Below, one piece after another: positions 27,209-34,858 of a DNA stretch of 64,000 nucleotides. This stretch comes from Azospirillum sp. TSH64 (lineage in GTDB: Bacteria > Pseudomonadota > Alphaproteobacteria > Azospirillales > Azospirillaceae): NCBI RefSeq assembly GCF_003116035.1, contig NZ_LGQW01000015.1, positions 2,310,550 to 2,374,549 of the forward strand, read 5' to 3'. The translations under genes were made by a program, and so were the position numbers. Position 1 is the first letter of the stretch; each line of letters begins with the position of its first letter. The notes beneath the pieces are model-generated. The model did no database searches. It saw nothing but the letters and a program-made list of their open reading frames with translations, and was not told the DNA's origin.

Positions 27209-27970
27209 TCATTTCCCCGGAAGGGCGCTCAGCAGCAGCGCCCCGAAGGGGGCGGTCGGGCCCACCAGCCCATAGTGGCCCAGCCCGTCGCGCCCGATCT
27301 GCACCTCGAAGAACACGCCTCCGTCCGCCAACTGGCCGGAGGAGGGCAGGGTGCGCGGAGCCTCGTCGGGAGCCGGCAGGCCGGGATAGGCGATGCCGGT
27401 CGGGTCGATGCTGCGCAGCAGCTCCGGGAACCGGGCGTCGGTGAAGCGGCTGGACGGGTAGGGGTAGGCGGTGAAGAACCACTGCCCGGCCCGGCAGCCG
27501 TTGATCAGCCAGTAAAAGCCGTTGGACGGCAAGCGCAAGCCCTGGGGCGGCGGGTCGAACACCCCGTCCTCGCGCAGGCGGCCGACGAAGCTGTCGAACT
27601 GGGCGGCGCTCAGTTGCAGGGTCGCCGTGTTGCCGCGCGCGGCGGAGAACGGATCGGCCAGCGTCAGGCGGGCGAGGTCGGTCGCCTCGATCACGTGGGC
27701 TTCGACCGCGGCGCCGCCGCGGTCCATGTCGCCGACGATGTCGTAGGTGCGGACATGCCGGTTGTAGTCGGCATTGAAGATCAGCCGGTAGCGGTCGGCG
27801 CTGTCCTTGCCGCAGCGGGACCGCAGGTCGTCGCCGTTGAGGTAGCTGAACCAGGTCAGCTTGCGCGCCACCGGGTTGTCGGTCGGCCCGACGGAGCTGC
27901 AACCGGCCAGCGCGAGCAGCGTCGCCGCCATGGCGGCAACCCCCGTCATCCTGGCGGTTGCGCGGACCAT
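27209..27970 (-). CDS. Putative lipoprotein, unknown function
   Basis: A 253-residue protein with a lipoprotein leader: basic residues, a hydrophobic stretch and the lipobox LALAGC near residues 20-25. The mature part is polar without a membrane segment and contains SYLNGDDLRSRCG and YRLIFNADYNRHVRTYDIVG. I do not recognise the family. The start at 27970 is preferred over the open frame to 28036, because it places the lipobox at a normal distance. The ribosome site is poor. It is convergent with the Anbu-type gene. Confidence 0.7.
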   Translation of the reverse strand: MVRATARMTGVAAMAATLLALAGCSSVGPTDNPVARKLTWFSYLNGDDLRSRCGKDSADRYRLIFNADYNRHVRTYDIVGDMDRGGAAVEAHVIEATDLARLTLADPFSAARGNTATLQLSAAQFDSFVGRLREDGVFDPPPQGLRLPSNGFYWLINGCRAGQWFFTAYPYPSSRFTDARFPELLRSIDPTGIAYPGLPAPDEAPRTLPSSGQLADGGVFFEVQIGRDGLGHYGLVGPTAPFGALLLSALPGK

Positions 27971-28356
27971 GGCCCGGCGGTCACCCCCGCGGGAAAAAAA
28001 GGCGGCCGGAACGGTTCTTTGATGACCACGGCTCATTGTCGCTTGCCTCGCGTCGGCGGCCCCTGGTAGGTGGAGAACGAAGGACGTGGCGGCAAGACCC
28101 GATCTCCGGACACCGGTGGGCTTTGGCCTGTCGGGGGACGCCGGTAATCCGTTTGCCCCTTCCGTTTGCGCCGTGCCGCAACCCTTCCGCCGTGCCGTCC
28201 CCGCCGTTCCTTCCCTCTACATGCAGGACCCGCGATTTTGGCCACAGAAACTGCGAAAAGCCAAAGCAGTAAATTAACGAATTCATGCTAGACACTGATT
28301 TCGCACGAATTTACCATTGAACCAAGCACCAAGATCTAGCGGTTGGCGGGGCCATC
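27971..28356. other. Gene-free divergent region before the carboxypeptidase gene
   Basis: It separates the lipoprotein gene from the D,D-carboxypeptidase gene. The part near 28240-28330 is AT-rich for this genome and likely holds the promoter, but no clear hexamer pair was found. No gene is supported. Confidence 0.45.
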
Positions 28357-29715
28357 ATGAGTGTAACGCGCAACACCGTTCGTAACGGATTGTTTCCGTT
28401 CGCCTTTCGCGCGGCGGATACGGCCGGCGGGCGGAGTTCGGCGGGTATGGGGCGCCATCTGCTCGCGGCGGCCGCGCTGCTGGGGATGGTTGCCGTCGGG
28501 TCCGGCCTGTCCGCCGCCGAGGCGCTGGCGGCCAAGGCCGCCGCCATCGTCGTCGATGCCCGCACCGGGCAGGTGCTGATCGACCAGGACGCCGACGCGA
28601 TCACCCATCCGGCGTCGCTGACCAAGATGATGACGCTCTATCTGACCTTCGACGCGCTGGAGGACGGTCGCCTGACCCTCGACCAGCAGTTGCCGGTCTC
28701 GTCCTGGGCGGAGAGCATGACGCCGACCAAGCTCGGCCTGCGCGCCGGCCAGACGCTGAAGGTGGAGACGGCGATCCTCGGCCTCGTCACCAAGTCGGCC
28801 AACGACGCCGCCGTGGTGCTGGCGGAGGCGCTGGGCGGCACCGAGTCGCGCTTCGCCGAGATGATGACGCGCAAGGCACGCGAACTGGGCATGCGCCACA
28901 CCGTTTACCGCAACGCCTCGGGCCTGCCGAACATGGAGCAGGTGACGACCGCCCGCGACTATTCCTATCTGTCCCGCGCGCTGATGCGCGACCATGCGAA
29001 GTACTACCCCTATTTCAGCCGCCGCAACTTCGTCTATGGCGGCCGCACCCTGGCCAACCACAACCACCTGATGTCCCGCTACGAGGGTATGGACGGCATC
29101 AAGACCGGCTATACCGTGGCGTCCGGCTTCAACCTCGCCGCCTCGGCGGTGCGGGACGGGCGGCGTCTGGTCGGCGTTGTGCTGGGCGGCAAGTCTGCGG
29201 TGTCGCGCGACAACAGGATGGCGGCGCTGCTCGATCAGGCCTTCGGCCGGCCCAACCGTGGCCGCGACGACGCGCCGGTGATGGCGAGCCTCGACACCAC
29301 CCGGTCCGACGCCATCGACGGCGAAGGGGACGATGACGACGAGGAGGTCGAGGTCAAGACCAAGCCGGTCGTCCGCGCCTCGCTGCAGACCGCGGCGGTT
29401 CCGGCGGCGATCCCCGCCGCGCCGACCCGAGAGGAGAAGTCCACCCGTGGCGGCAACGCCTCGCATTGGGGTGTCCAGGTCGGCGCCTTCTCCAGCAAGG
29501 CGGCGGGCAACAAGGCGGTGTCGCAGGCCGTCAAGCAGGCACCCTTCCTGCTGCGCACGGCCAAGGCCAGCGTGGTCGAGGCCAAGACCGGCAAGGACAC
29601 CGTCTATCGTGCCCGTCTGACCGGCATGGACGAGAAGGATGCCCGCAAGGCCTGCGCGGTCCTGACCAAGCACGGTCACCACTGCGTCGCCGTTTCGCCC
29701 GGCGAGCGGGGCTGA
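28357..29715 (+). CDS. D-alanyl-D-alanine carboxypeptidase with SPOR domain (PBP5/DacF type)
   Basis: A periplasmic S11 peptidase that trims the terminal D-Ala of peptidoglycan stem peptides. Active-site motifs are complete: Ser87-X-X-Lys90 in ASLTK, SAN at 146-148 and KTG at 248-250. After an acidic linker (GEGDDDDEEVEVKT, about residue 325) and an Ala/Pro-rich stretch, the last 80 residues form a SPOR domain (WGVQVGAFSSKAAGNKAV), which binds denuded glycan at the division site. A leader begins near Met31, so the true start may be ATG 28447 (GGAG upstream) rather than 28357. Fusion of PBP5-type enzymes to SPOR is seen in other alphaproteobacteria. Confidence 0.9.
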   Translation: MSVTRNTVRNGLFPFAFRAADTAGGRSSAGMGRHLLAAAALLGMVAVGSGLSAAEALAAKAAAIVVDARTGQVLIDQDADAITHPASLTKMMTLYLTFDALEDGRLTLDQQLPVSSWAESMTPTKLGLRAGQTLKVETAILGLVTKSANDAAVVLAEALGGTESRFAEMMTRKARELGMRHTVYRNASGLPNMEQVTTARDYSYLSRALMRDHAKYYPYFSRRNFVYGGRTLANHNHLMSRYEGMDGIKTGYTVASGFNLAASAVRDGRRLVGVVLGGKSAVSRDNRMAALLDQAFGRPNRGRDDAPVMASLDTTRSDAIDGEGDDDDEEVEVKTKPVVRASLQTAAVPAAIPAAPTREEKSTRGGNASHWGVQVGAFSSKAAGNKAVSQAVKQAPFLLRTAKASVVEAKTGKDTVYRARLTGMDEKDARKACAVLTKHGHHCVAVSPGERG

Positions 29716-29747
29716 AGAACAGGCTGACTGCCGCCGGCCGGGGTAAG

Positions 29748-30515
29748 TCATCCCCGCGCCGCGGCAGCGCAGCGTTCCAGGAATTCAAGCGCCGGCGTCA
29801 GCATGCCGGCCAATTCACCGGCCTGGCCGCCCGTATCGGCGCCCGGTTCCTCCAGCTCCTTTTCCAGAGCGCGCGCGGCCCGGCGCAGGGCGACGCAGCC
29901 ATATTGCCCGGACACGCCGGCGATCTTGTGGGCCATCGCCCCGGCGGTCGTCCGGTCGCCGTCTTTCAGCGCCTCGTCCAGCGTCTGCCCATGCTGGCGC
30001 AGCACCGCCGCCGTCTTGTCAATCAGTTCGGCGACGCGGGCGGCGGGCAACATCTCCTGCATCGTCCCGATGGCGCGCTCGTCGAACGCCGGCTCGGCTG
30101 CCGGCTCGGCTGCCGGCGTCCTGGCCTGCGCTCCGCGGCTCAGCGCCGCCAACAGGGCGTCGAGCCGCAGCGGCTTGATCAGCGTGCCATCGGCGCCGCA
30201 GCCGTCACAGCGGTCCTGGCCTTCGCTGGTGGCGCTGGCGGTCAGCATCAGGATACGGGGGGTGCCGCCGCCGGACTGGCGGCGGATGGCGCGGACGGCC
30301 TCGTCGCCCGGCAGGCCGGGCAGGCCGAGATCCATCAGGATCAGGTCGAAGGCATCGGCCGCCGCGGCGGCGACGGCGGCCGGTCCGTCTTCCACCGCCA
30401 GCACCCGATGGCCGGCGCGCTCCAGCAGGACGCGGGCGGCAAGGCGGGTGACCGTCTCGTCCTCCGCCAGCAGGATGTGCAAGGGGTGTGCTGCGCCCAT
30501 CTGGTCCGCCGGCAT
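29748..30515 (-). CDS. Response regulator with HPt domain
   Basis: A 255-residue protein joining an N-terminal receiver (about 12-125, acidic pair AEDE, phosphoacceptor in LILMDLGLPGLPG, Lys in IKPLRLDA) to a C-terminal HPt domain with His196 in MAHKIAGVSGQYG. A low-complexity linker encoded by a 12-base tandem repeat (PAAEPAAEPAF) separates them. It would receive or relay phosphoryl groups in a multi-step relay, and could link the orphan hybrid kinases in the region. No DNA-binding output is present. Confidence 0.85.
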   Translation of the reverse strand: MPADQMGAAHPLHILLAEDETVTRLAARVLLERAGHRVLAVEDGPAAVAAAAADAFDLILMDLGLPGLPGDEAVRAIRRQSGGGTPRILMLTASATSEGQDRCDGCGADGTLIKPLRLDALLAALSRGAQARTPAAEPAAEPAFDERAIGTMQEMLPAARVAELIDKTAAVLRQHGQTLDEALKDGDRTTAGAMAHKIAGVSGQYGCVALRRAARALEKELEEPGADTGGQAGELAGMLTPALEFLERCAAAARG

Positions 30516-30600
30516 GCCGGTCCGCTCTCCCAGGTTGATATGGTGGCCGCAGTCTAGCCGGTTCCGCGCCCCTCCGCATCCCCGCGGTCGGGTGGCCGGG

Positions 30601-31092
30601 TCACACGGTCGGCGAGGATTGGGTAAACATTGGATCCTCGATCCGGTGCAGCCGCCCGGCGCCCGTCATCGCGGCGCGCAGCAGCAGGGTCTTGCGGCGG
30701 GCGGCCGCCAGCTTGGCGACTGGAGCCTCGCGCAGGACTTCGGCGCCGTAGGCATCGGCGACGATCAAGCCGCAATCCTCAGGGATCAGTTCGGTCGGGA
30801 AGCCGTCATCGACCGCGAAATAGAAAGCGTCGCACCATTCCCGATATTCCTGCCATTTCTGGTCGGAGCGGAAATCGGGCACACCGCTCTTCACCTCGAC
30901 GATCAGGATGTTGCCGGCCTCGTCGATGGCGAGCACATCGGCCCGCCGGCCGCTCGCCAAACGGAATTCGGTCAGGCTGGCATAGCCGCGTGTCGCCAGC
31001 GCCCGCCGGACGCCGCGGAAGATCGGCGGCGCACCCACAGCCGGGAAGCTGGCCTCGGTGTCGGAAACCGGAACGGCAATGTCGTCGCTCAT
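30601..31092 (-). CDS. mmcB: DNA repair protein MmcB
   Basis: A 163-residue MmcB-related protein (DUF1052-like, endonuclease-like fold). Conserved stretches are FRGVRRALATRGYASLTEF, RADVLAIDEAGNILIVEVK and DFRSDQKWQEYREWCDAFYF, with the E-V-K and D residues of a PD-(D/E)XK nuclease-like core visible. In Caulobacter mmcB belongs to the SOS regulon and contributes to mitomycin C resistance. The start at 31092 is chosen over the open frame to 31176, which would run across the LexA box. Confidence 0.88.
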   Translation of the reverse strand: MSDDIAVPVSDTEASFPAVGAPPIFRGVRRALATRGYASLTEFRLASGRRADVLAIDEAGNILIVEVKSGVPDFRSDQKWQEYREWCDAFYFAVDDGFPTELIPEDCGLIVADAYGAEVLREAPVAKLAAARRKTLLLRAAMTGAGRLHRIEDPMFTQSSPTV

Positions 31093-31116
31093 GACGCGGT
31101 GCCACCATCGAAACAG

Positions 31117-31131
31117 GAACGTGTAGGGAAC
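31117..31131. promoter_or_regulatory. LexA (SOS) box upstream of mmcB
   Basis: GAAC-GTGTAGG-GAAC is a perfect match to the alphaproteobacterial LexA site (GTTC-N7-GTTC on the other strand). It lies 25-39 bases before the mmcB start. mmcB is known to be LexA-controlled in Caulobacter. Confidence 0.85.
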
Positions 31132-31221
31132 ATGATGCCCACAATGACCTGTCGTCCCGTCCCCGCCAAGGGGCAAAAGGTGGATGCGGGCAATCGGCGC
31201 GCCGAATTTAGCCCGACAGAA

Positions 31222-32832
31222 TCAGCCGGGCAGAATGACCGGAGGCAGGGGCGCCGGCCGGCAGCGGTCGCGCGGCAGGCTGCGGTCGGCGGGGAAGACC
31301 AGCACGACCGCGGTGCCGACGCCGGGCTGGCTGGTCAGTTCCATCCGTCCGCCATGCATCTCGACAAGCCGCTTGACGATGGGCAGCCCCAGCCCGGTCC
31401 CGCGGGAGTTGCGGGCGATCGTGGAGTCCGGCGGTTCGAACGGGTGGAGGATGCGCGGAAGCTCGGCGCTCGGGATGCCCACGCCGGTGTCGGCCACCAT
31501 CAGCCCGATCCCGCCGTCCGGCATCAGATGGGCCGTCAGCATCACCTCGCCGCCGGGACGGGTGTGGGTGACGGCGTTCGATAGCAGATTGGTCAGCATC
31601 TGGGTCAACGCCTGGGCGTCGCCCTGCAGAAGCGGCAGGTCGGCGGGCACCTCGCGGCGCAATTGGACGTCGCCTTCCTTCGCCACCTCCTGCAGGGCGG
31701 AGACGACGCGCAGCGACAGCATGTCGAGGTCCACCCCCTCCTCGGCCATCGGCATGCCGCCGCCATCCAGGCGCGACAGTTCCAGGATGTCGTCGATCAG
31801 CGCCAGCAGATGGGTTCCCGCATCGCGGATGTCGCCGGCATAGCTGCGGTAGCGGGGATTGCCCAGCGGCCCGAACGCCTCGGACAGCAGCATCTCCGAA
31901 AAGCCGAGCACGGCGTTCAGCGGGGTCCGCAACTCGTGGCTCATCTGGGCCAGGAAGGCGCTTTTGGCGCGGCTGGCGCTTTCCGCCTCGGCGCGGGCGG
32001 TTCTGGCCTCCGCCTCGCGGATGCGCAGCCGCTCCTCGTTCAGCTTCAGCGTGGTGACGTCGGTGTAGTGGACCAGTACGCCGCCCGGCACCGCATGTTC
32101 GCGGCTGAGCAGCCAGCGTCCGTCGGGCAACGGCACCACCATCGGCGGTTCCAGGCGGCGATGGCGCTCCAGCCGCGCCGCCACCCAGGCGCGGCGCTCC
32201 TCCTCGGTGGTCAGGCGCGGGTCGGTCAGGGCGAAGCGGTGGGCCAACTCCGAGAACGCAACGCCGGGAACCAGCCGGTCGGCCACATCGGGCAGATCCC
32301 TCTTCAGCCGGCCGTTGGCATGGACCAGCCGGTCCTCATGGTCGAACAGGGCAAAGCTCTCTGCGCTGTGCTCGAGCGCTGCGGTCAGGCTTTCGGCCAG
32401 CGCTTCGGCCACCGTCGGCGTTTCGGGGCCAAGGTCGGTCAACACGGCGCACAACCCGACGGGTGCAGGACCGGCCGATACCCGCCAGCGCACCGGCGTC
32501 GTGCCGCGCCGCGCCGCGACGGTGCGCTCCACCGGGCCGTGCAGGGCATCGGCCAGAGCCGCGAACAGGCCGGGGCAGGCGGCATCGATGCCGCCGCCGC
32601 GCAGCCGCCGGCCTGTCAGCGGGGCGATGCCCATCAGCCGCTCCGCCGCCGGGTTGGCGGACAGCCATTCCAGGTCGGTCAGCGCACCTGTGCAGTCGTG
32701 GTGCGCCTTGAGCACTGCAACCGCATCGGGCAGATGCAGCATGGCGAGCAGCAGAGGATCGGCAGGCGGGAGTTCCTCGGCCGCGGTCCCGCCCCGCCCG
32801 GCATCGGCACAAGTCTGCGTGTCGCAATCCAT
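31222..32832 (-). CDS. Soluble PAS-type sensor histidine kinase
   Basis: A 536-residue kinase without membrane segments. Two PAS-like modules fill about residues 25-265 (DAVAVLKA and SFALFDHEDRLVHANG mark the two starts), then a short coiled coil and HisKA with His299 in QMSHELRTPLNAV. The ATPase domain has NLLSNAVTHTR, VADTGVGIP and GTGLGLPIV. It has no receiver of its own. The neighbour on the minus strand, mmcB, is unrelated in function. It is divergent from the kinase gene at 33087, with an AT-rich intergenic region of 254 bases between them. Confidence 0.88.
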   Translation of the reverse strand: MDCDTQTCADAGRGGTAAEELPPADPLLLAMLHLPDAVAVLKAHHDCTGALTDLEWLSANPAAERLMGIAPLTGRRLRGGGIDAACPGLFAALADALHGPVERTVAARRGTTPVRWRVSAGPAPVGLCAVLTDLGPETPTVAEALAESLTAALEHSAESFALFDHEDRLVHANGRLKRDLPDVADRLVPGVAFSELAHRFALTDPRLTTEEERRAWVAARLERHRRLEPPMVVPLPDGRWLLSREHAVPGGVLVHYTDVTTLKLNEERLRIREAEARTARAEAESASRAKSAFLAQMSHELRTPLNAVLGFSEMLLSEAFGPLGNPRYRSYAGDIRDAGTHLLALIDDILELSRLDGGGMPMAEEGVDLDMLSLRVVSALQEVAKEGDVQLRREVPADLPLLQGDAQALTQMLTNLLSNAVTHTRPGGEVMLTAHLMPDGGIGLMVADTGVGIPSAELPRILHPFEPPDSTIARNSRGTGLGLPIVKRLVEMHGGRMELTSQPGVGTAVVLVFPADRSLPRDRCRPAPLPPVILPG

Positions 32833-33086
32833 CCGGCGATCATTGCGGCCTATTCCTAAGAAACGCTGAAGGCCGAATCAAATATGTTGCCGAATATTTG
32901 TCGAATTGTAACAAATCAGATGAAGAGCCCCTTCAATGCATGGGGTTTACCGAAAAAGCAACGAAAGGTTTGATTGAGGTGACCGTTATGATCTTCGCGT
33001 TCCATCTGCCCAATGGCGGGCTTTGCAACGGGCTGTGCCTTCCATAGTCTCTAGTCTTATCGGAGCGTGAGGGTTGGGACGCAGGT
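32833..33086. promoter_or_regulatory. AT-rich divergent region between two kinase genes
   Basis: Richer in A and T than its surroundings. An inverted repeat ATTTGT-N9-ACAAAT lies at 32896-32916. It may be an operator, but no regulator is assigned. Confidence 0.3.
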
Positions 33087-34556
33087 GTGACGGTGAAGGG
33101 CAGCCACGACGATGCCGGCAGTGCGGGGCCGGCCCTTCTGGTGTTCGGGACCGACGGACGGCTCGCCGACTGGACGCCGGCGGCCGCAGCCCTTCCGCTG
33201 CTGGCCGGACGCCTGACCGCCGGCATGCCGGCCGACGAGCTGGAGGCCAGCCTGTTCCCGTCCGCCGGACCGCACATGATGCCCGACCGCCAGGTGCTGC
33301 GGCTTGCCGGCGGGGGGGCGGTGTGGCGGTTCGACGCGTCGCTTTCGTCCGTCTCTTTGAATGCCGGCTCCCCTGCGGTCCGGCGGATGCCCGATCCGGC
33401 CGACAGGCTGTTCGCGGCGGCGAGCCATGACCTGCGCCAGCCTCTGGCCGCGCTCTCGCTGCTGATCGGCACGCTGGATGGCCGGCTGGATGCCGGAGTG
33501 GCGGAAAGCAGGGTGGCTGAAAGCCGGCTTGGCGAGGGGCGCGACCTGCTGCACTCGATGGCCCAGGCGGTGGAATCGATGCGCAGCATGGTCGATGGCC
33601 ATTTCGACCTCGTCCGCCTGGAAAGCGGCCTGATGGAGCCGGACATCCGCACCCACGCGGTGAACGGCCTCCTGATGCGCCTGGCGCTGGAGGTGGCGCC
33701 GCGCTTCGCCGACCGCGGTCTGCGCTTCTCCGTGATGCCCTGTTCGGCGATGGTGCGGACCGACTCCGCACTGTTGGAGCGCCTGCTGCACGGGCTGGTC
33801 GCCAATGCCTTGCGCGGCACGGTGCGGGGCCGCGTGCTGCTGGGCTGCCGCCTGCGCGGCGACCGCCTGCGCGTCGAGGTATGGGACAGCGGCCGTGGCC
33901 TGTCGTCGCAGCGGCTGGCGGCCCTGCGGACTGAGCTGGCGAAGCCGGTCGGGGAAGGGGGAGGGGCGCTCGGCCTGGACCTGACCCTCGTTCGTGGCCT
34001 TGCCCGCAAGCTCGGCCTCGGGCTGGAGGTCTGCGCGGAGGAGGGGCGGGGCACCGTCTTCGCCGTCCTTGTCCCCATATCCGTCGAACATGCCGCCGAA
34101 GGGGCGGACGCGTCCGCGCAGGCGGAGAGCGCGGCAGCCGGGGCACCGGCGTCGGACGGCGGCACCACCGACATCAGCTGCACCCGCATCCTGGTGATCG
34201 AGGACGACCCCATGGTGCTGGCGGCGCTGGAAGCGCTGCTCGGGCAATGGGGATGCAGCGTGGTCGGCGCGGACTCCTACGACATGGCTGTCGAACGGCT
34301 CGGCCCGGCGCCCGAGCACTTTCACCTCGTCATATCCGATCTGCGGCTGAAGGGAGCCGCCAACGGCATCGTCGCGATCCGGCAGATCGTCAAGCTGTTC
34401 GACCGTCCGGTTCCGGGAATGATCCTGACCGGCGACACCGACCCCAAGCGGCTGCGCGAGGCGCGGCTGTCCGGTTATCCGCTGCTGCACAAGCCGGTGG
34501 CCCCGCTTGCCCTGCGTGCCGCCGTGGTCCGTCTGCTCGGGCATGATCCACTCTGA
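33087..34556 (+). CDS. Hybrid histidine kinase with C-terminal receiver (DLRQP type)
   Basis: A 489-residue soluble protein: a short N-terminal module (about 1-100), HisKA with His114 in AASHDLRQPLAALSL, an ATPase domain with weak N-box and G-box (VANALRGTV, VWDSGRGLS, GGALGLDLT) and a receiver at about 365-485 with VISDLRLKGAANGI and LHKPVAPLAL. The SHDLRQP form of the H-box marks a distinct kinase class. The start is GTG 33087, read as Met; the ribosome site is only fair. The C-terminal receiver may regulate the next kinase, at 34859, which shares the H-box. Confidence 0.85.
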   Translation: MTVKGSHDDAGSAGPALLVFGTDGRLADWTPAAAALPLLAGRLTAGMPADELEASLFPSAGPHMMPDRQVLRLAGGGAVWRFDASLSSVSLNAGSPAVRRMPDPADRLFAAASHDLRQPLAALSLLIGTLDGRLDAGVAESRVAESRLGEGRDLLHSMAQAVESMRSMVDGHFDLVRLESGLMEPDIRTHAVNGLLMRLALEVAPRFADRGLRFSVMPCSAMVRTDSALLERLLHGLVANALRGTVRGRVLLGCRLRGDRLRVEVWDSGRGLSSQRLAALRTELAKPVGEGGGALGLDLTLVRGLARKLGLGLEVCAEEGRGTVFAVLVPISVEHAAEGADASAQAESAAAGAPASDGGTTDISCTRILVIEDDPMVLAALEALLGQWGCSVVGADSYDMAVERLGPAPEHFHLVISDLRLKGAANGIVAIRQIVKLFDRPVPGMILTGDTDPKRLREARLSGYPLLHKPVAPLALRAAVVRLLGHDPL

Positions 34557-34858
34557 TAACAAAGACTAGAATGCCAGTTGAATGGATTCGGGGTAAGTAA
34601 GCAAAAGATGGAGAGTCGAAACCATTGAGGTTTTGTGCAGCGCAATGACATTTCTGAAACAGAGACCGAAGGATACGGCGAAGTGCAACAAACTTTCGTC
34701 CGTTTCCCTCAACGCAACAGTTCTTTTATCCACCAATGGTTAGGCCGCTATCCTCCTTTCGTTTGAGCTTCAAGTTTCGCATACCATTTTATGTCTTGCC
34801 TTCGCTATGATCGGTTCGGGCACTCGCTGTTCGAACGGGTTGGGTGGAGGGCGTTCGG
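34557..34858. other. Gene-free stretch between two kinase genes
   Basis: AT-rich for this genome. TTGAGC and TTTTAT, 18 bases apart near 34765-34795, could be a promoter for the CHASE kinase, but the match is weak. No gene is supported. Confidence 0.3.

Noticed and set aside
34763..34775. TTGAGCTTCAA as an FNR/FixK site
   Set aside because: Only three bases separate the TTGA and TCAA halves; FNR-type sites need six.
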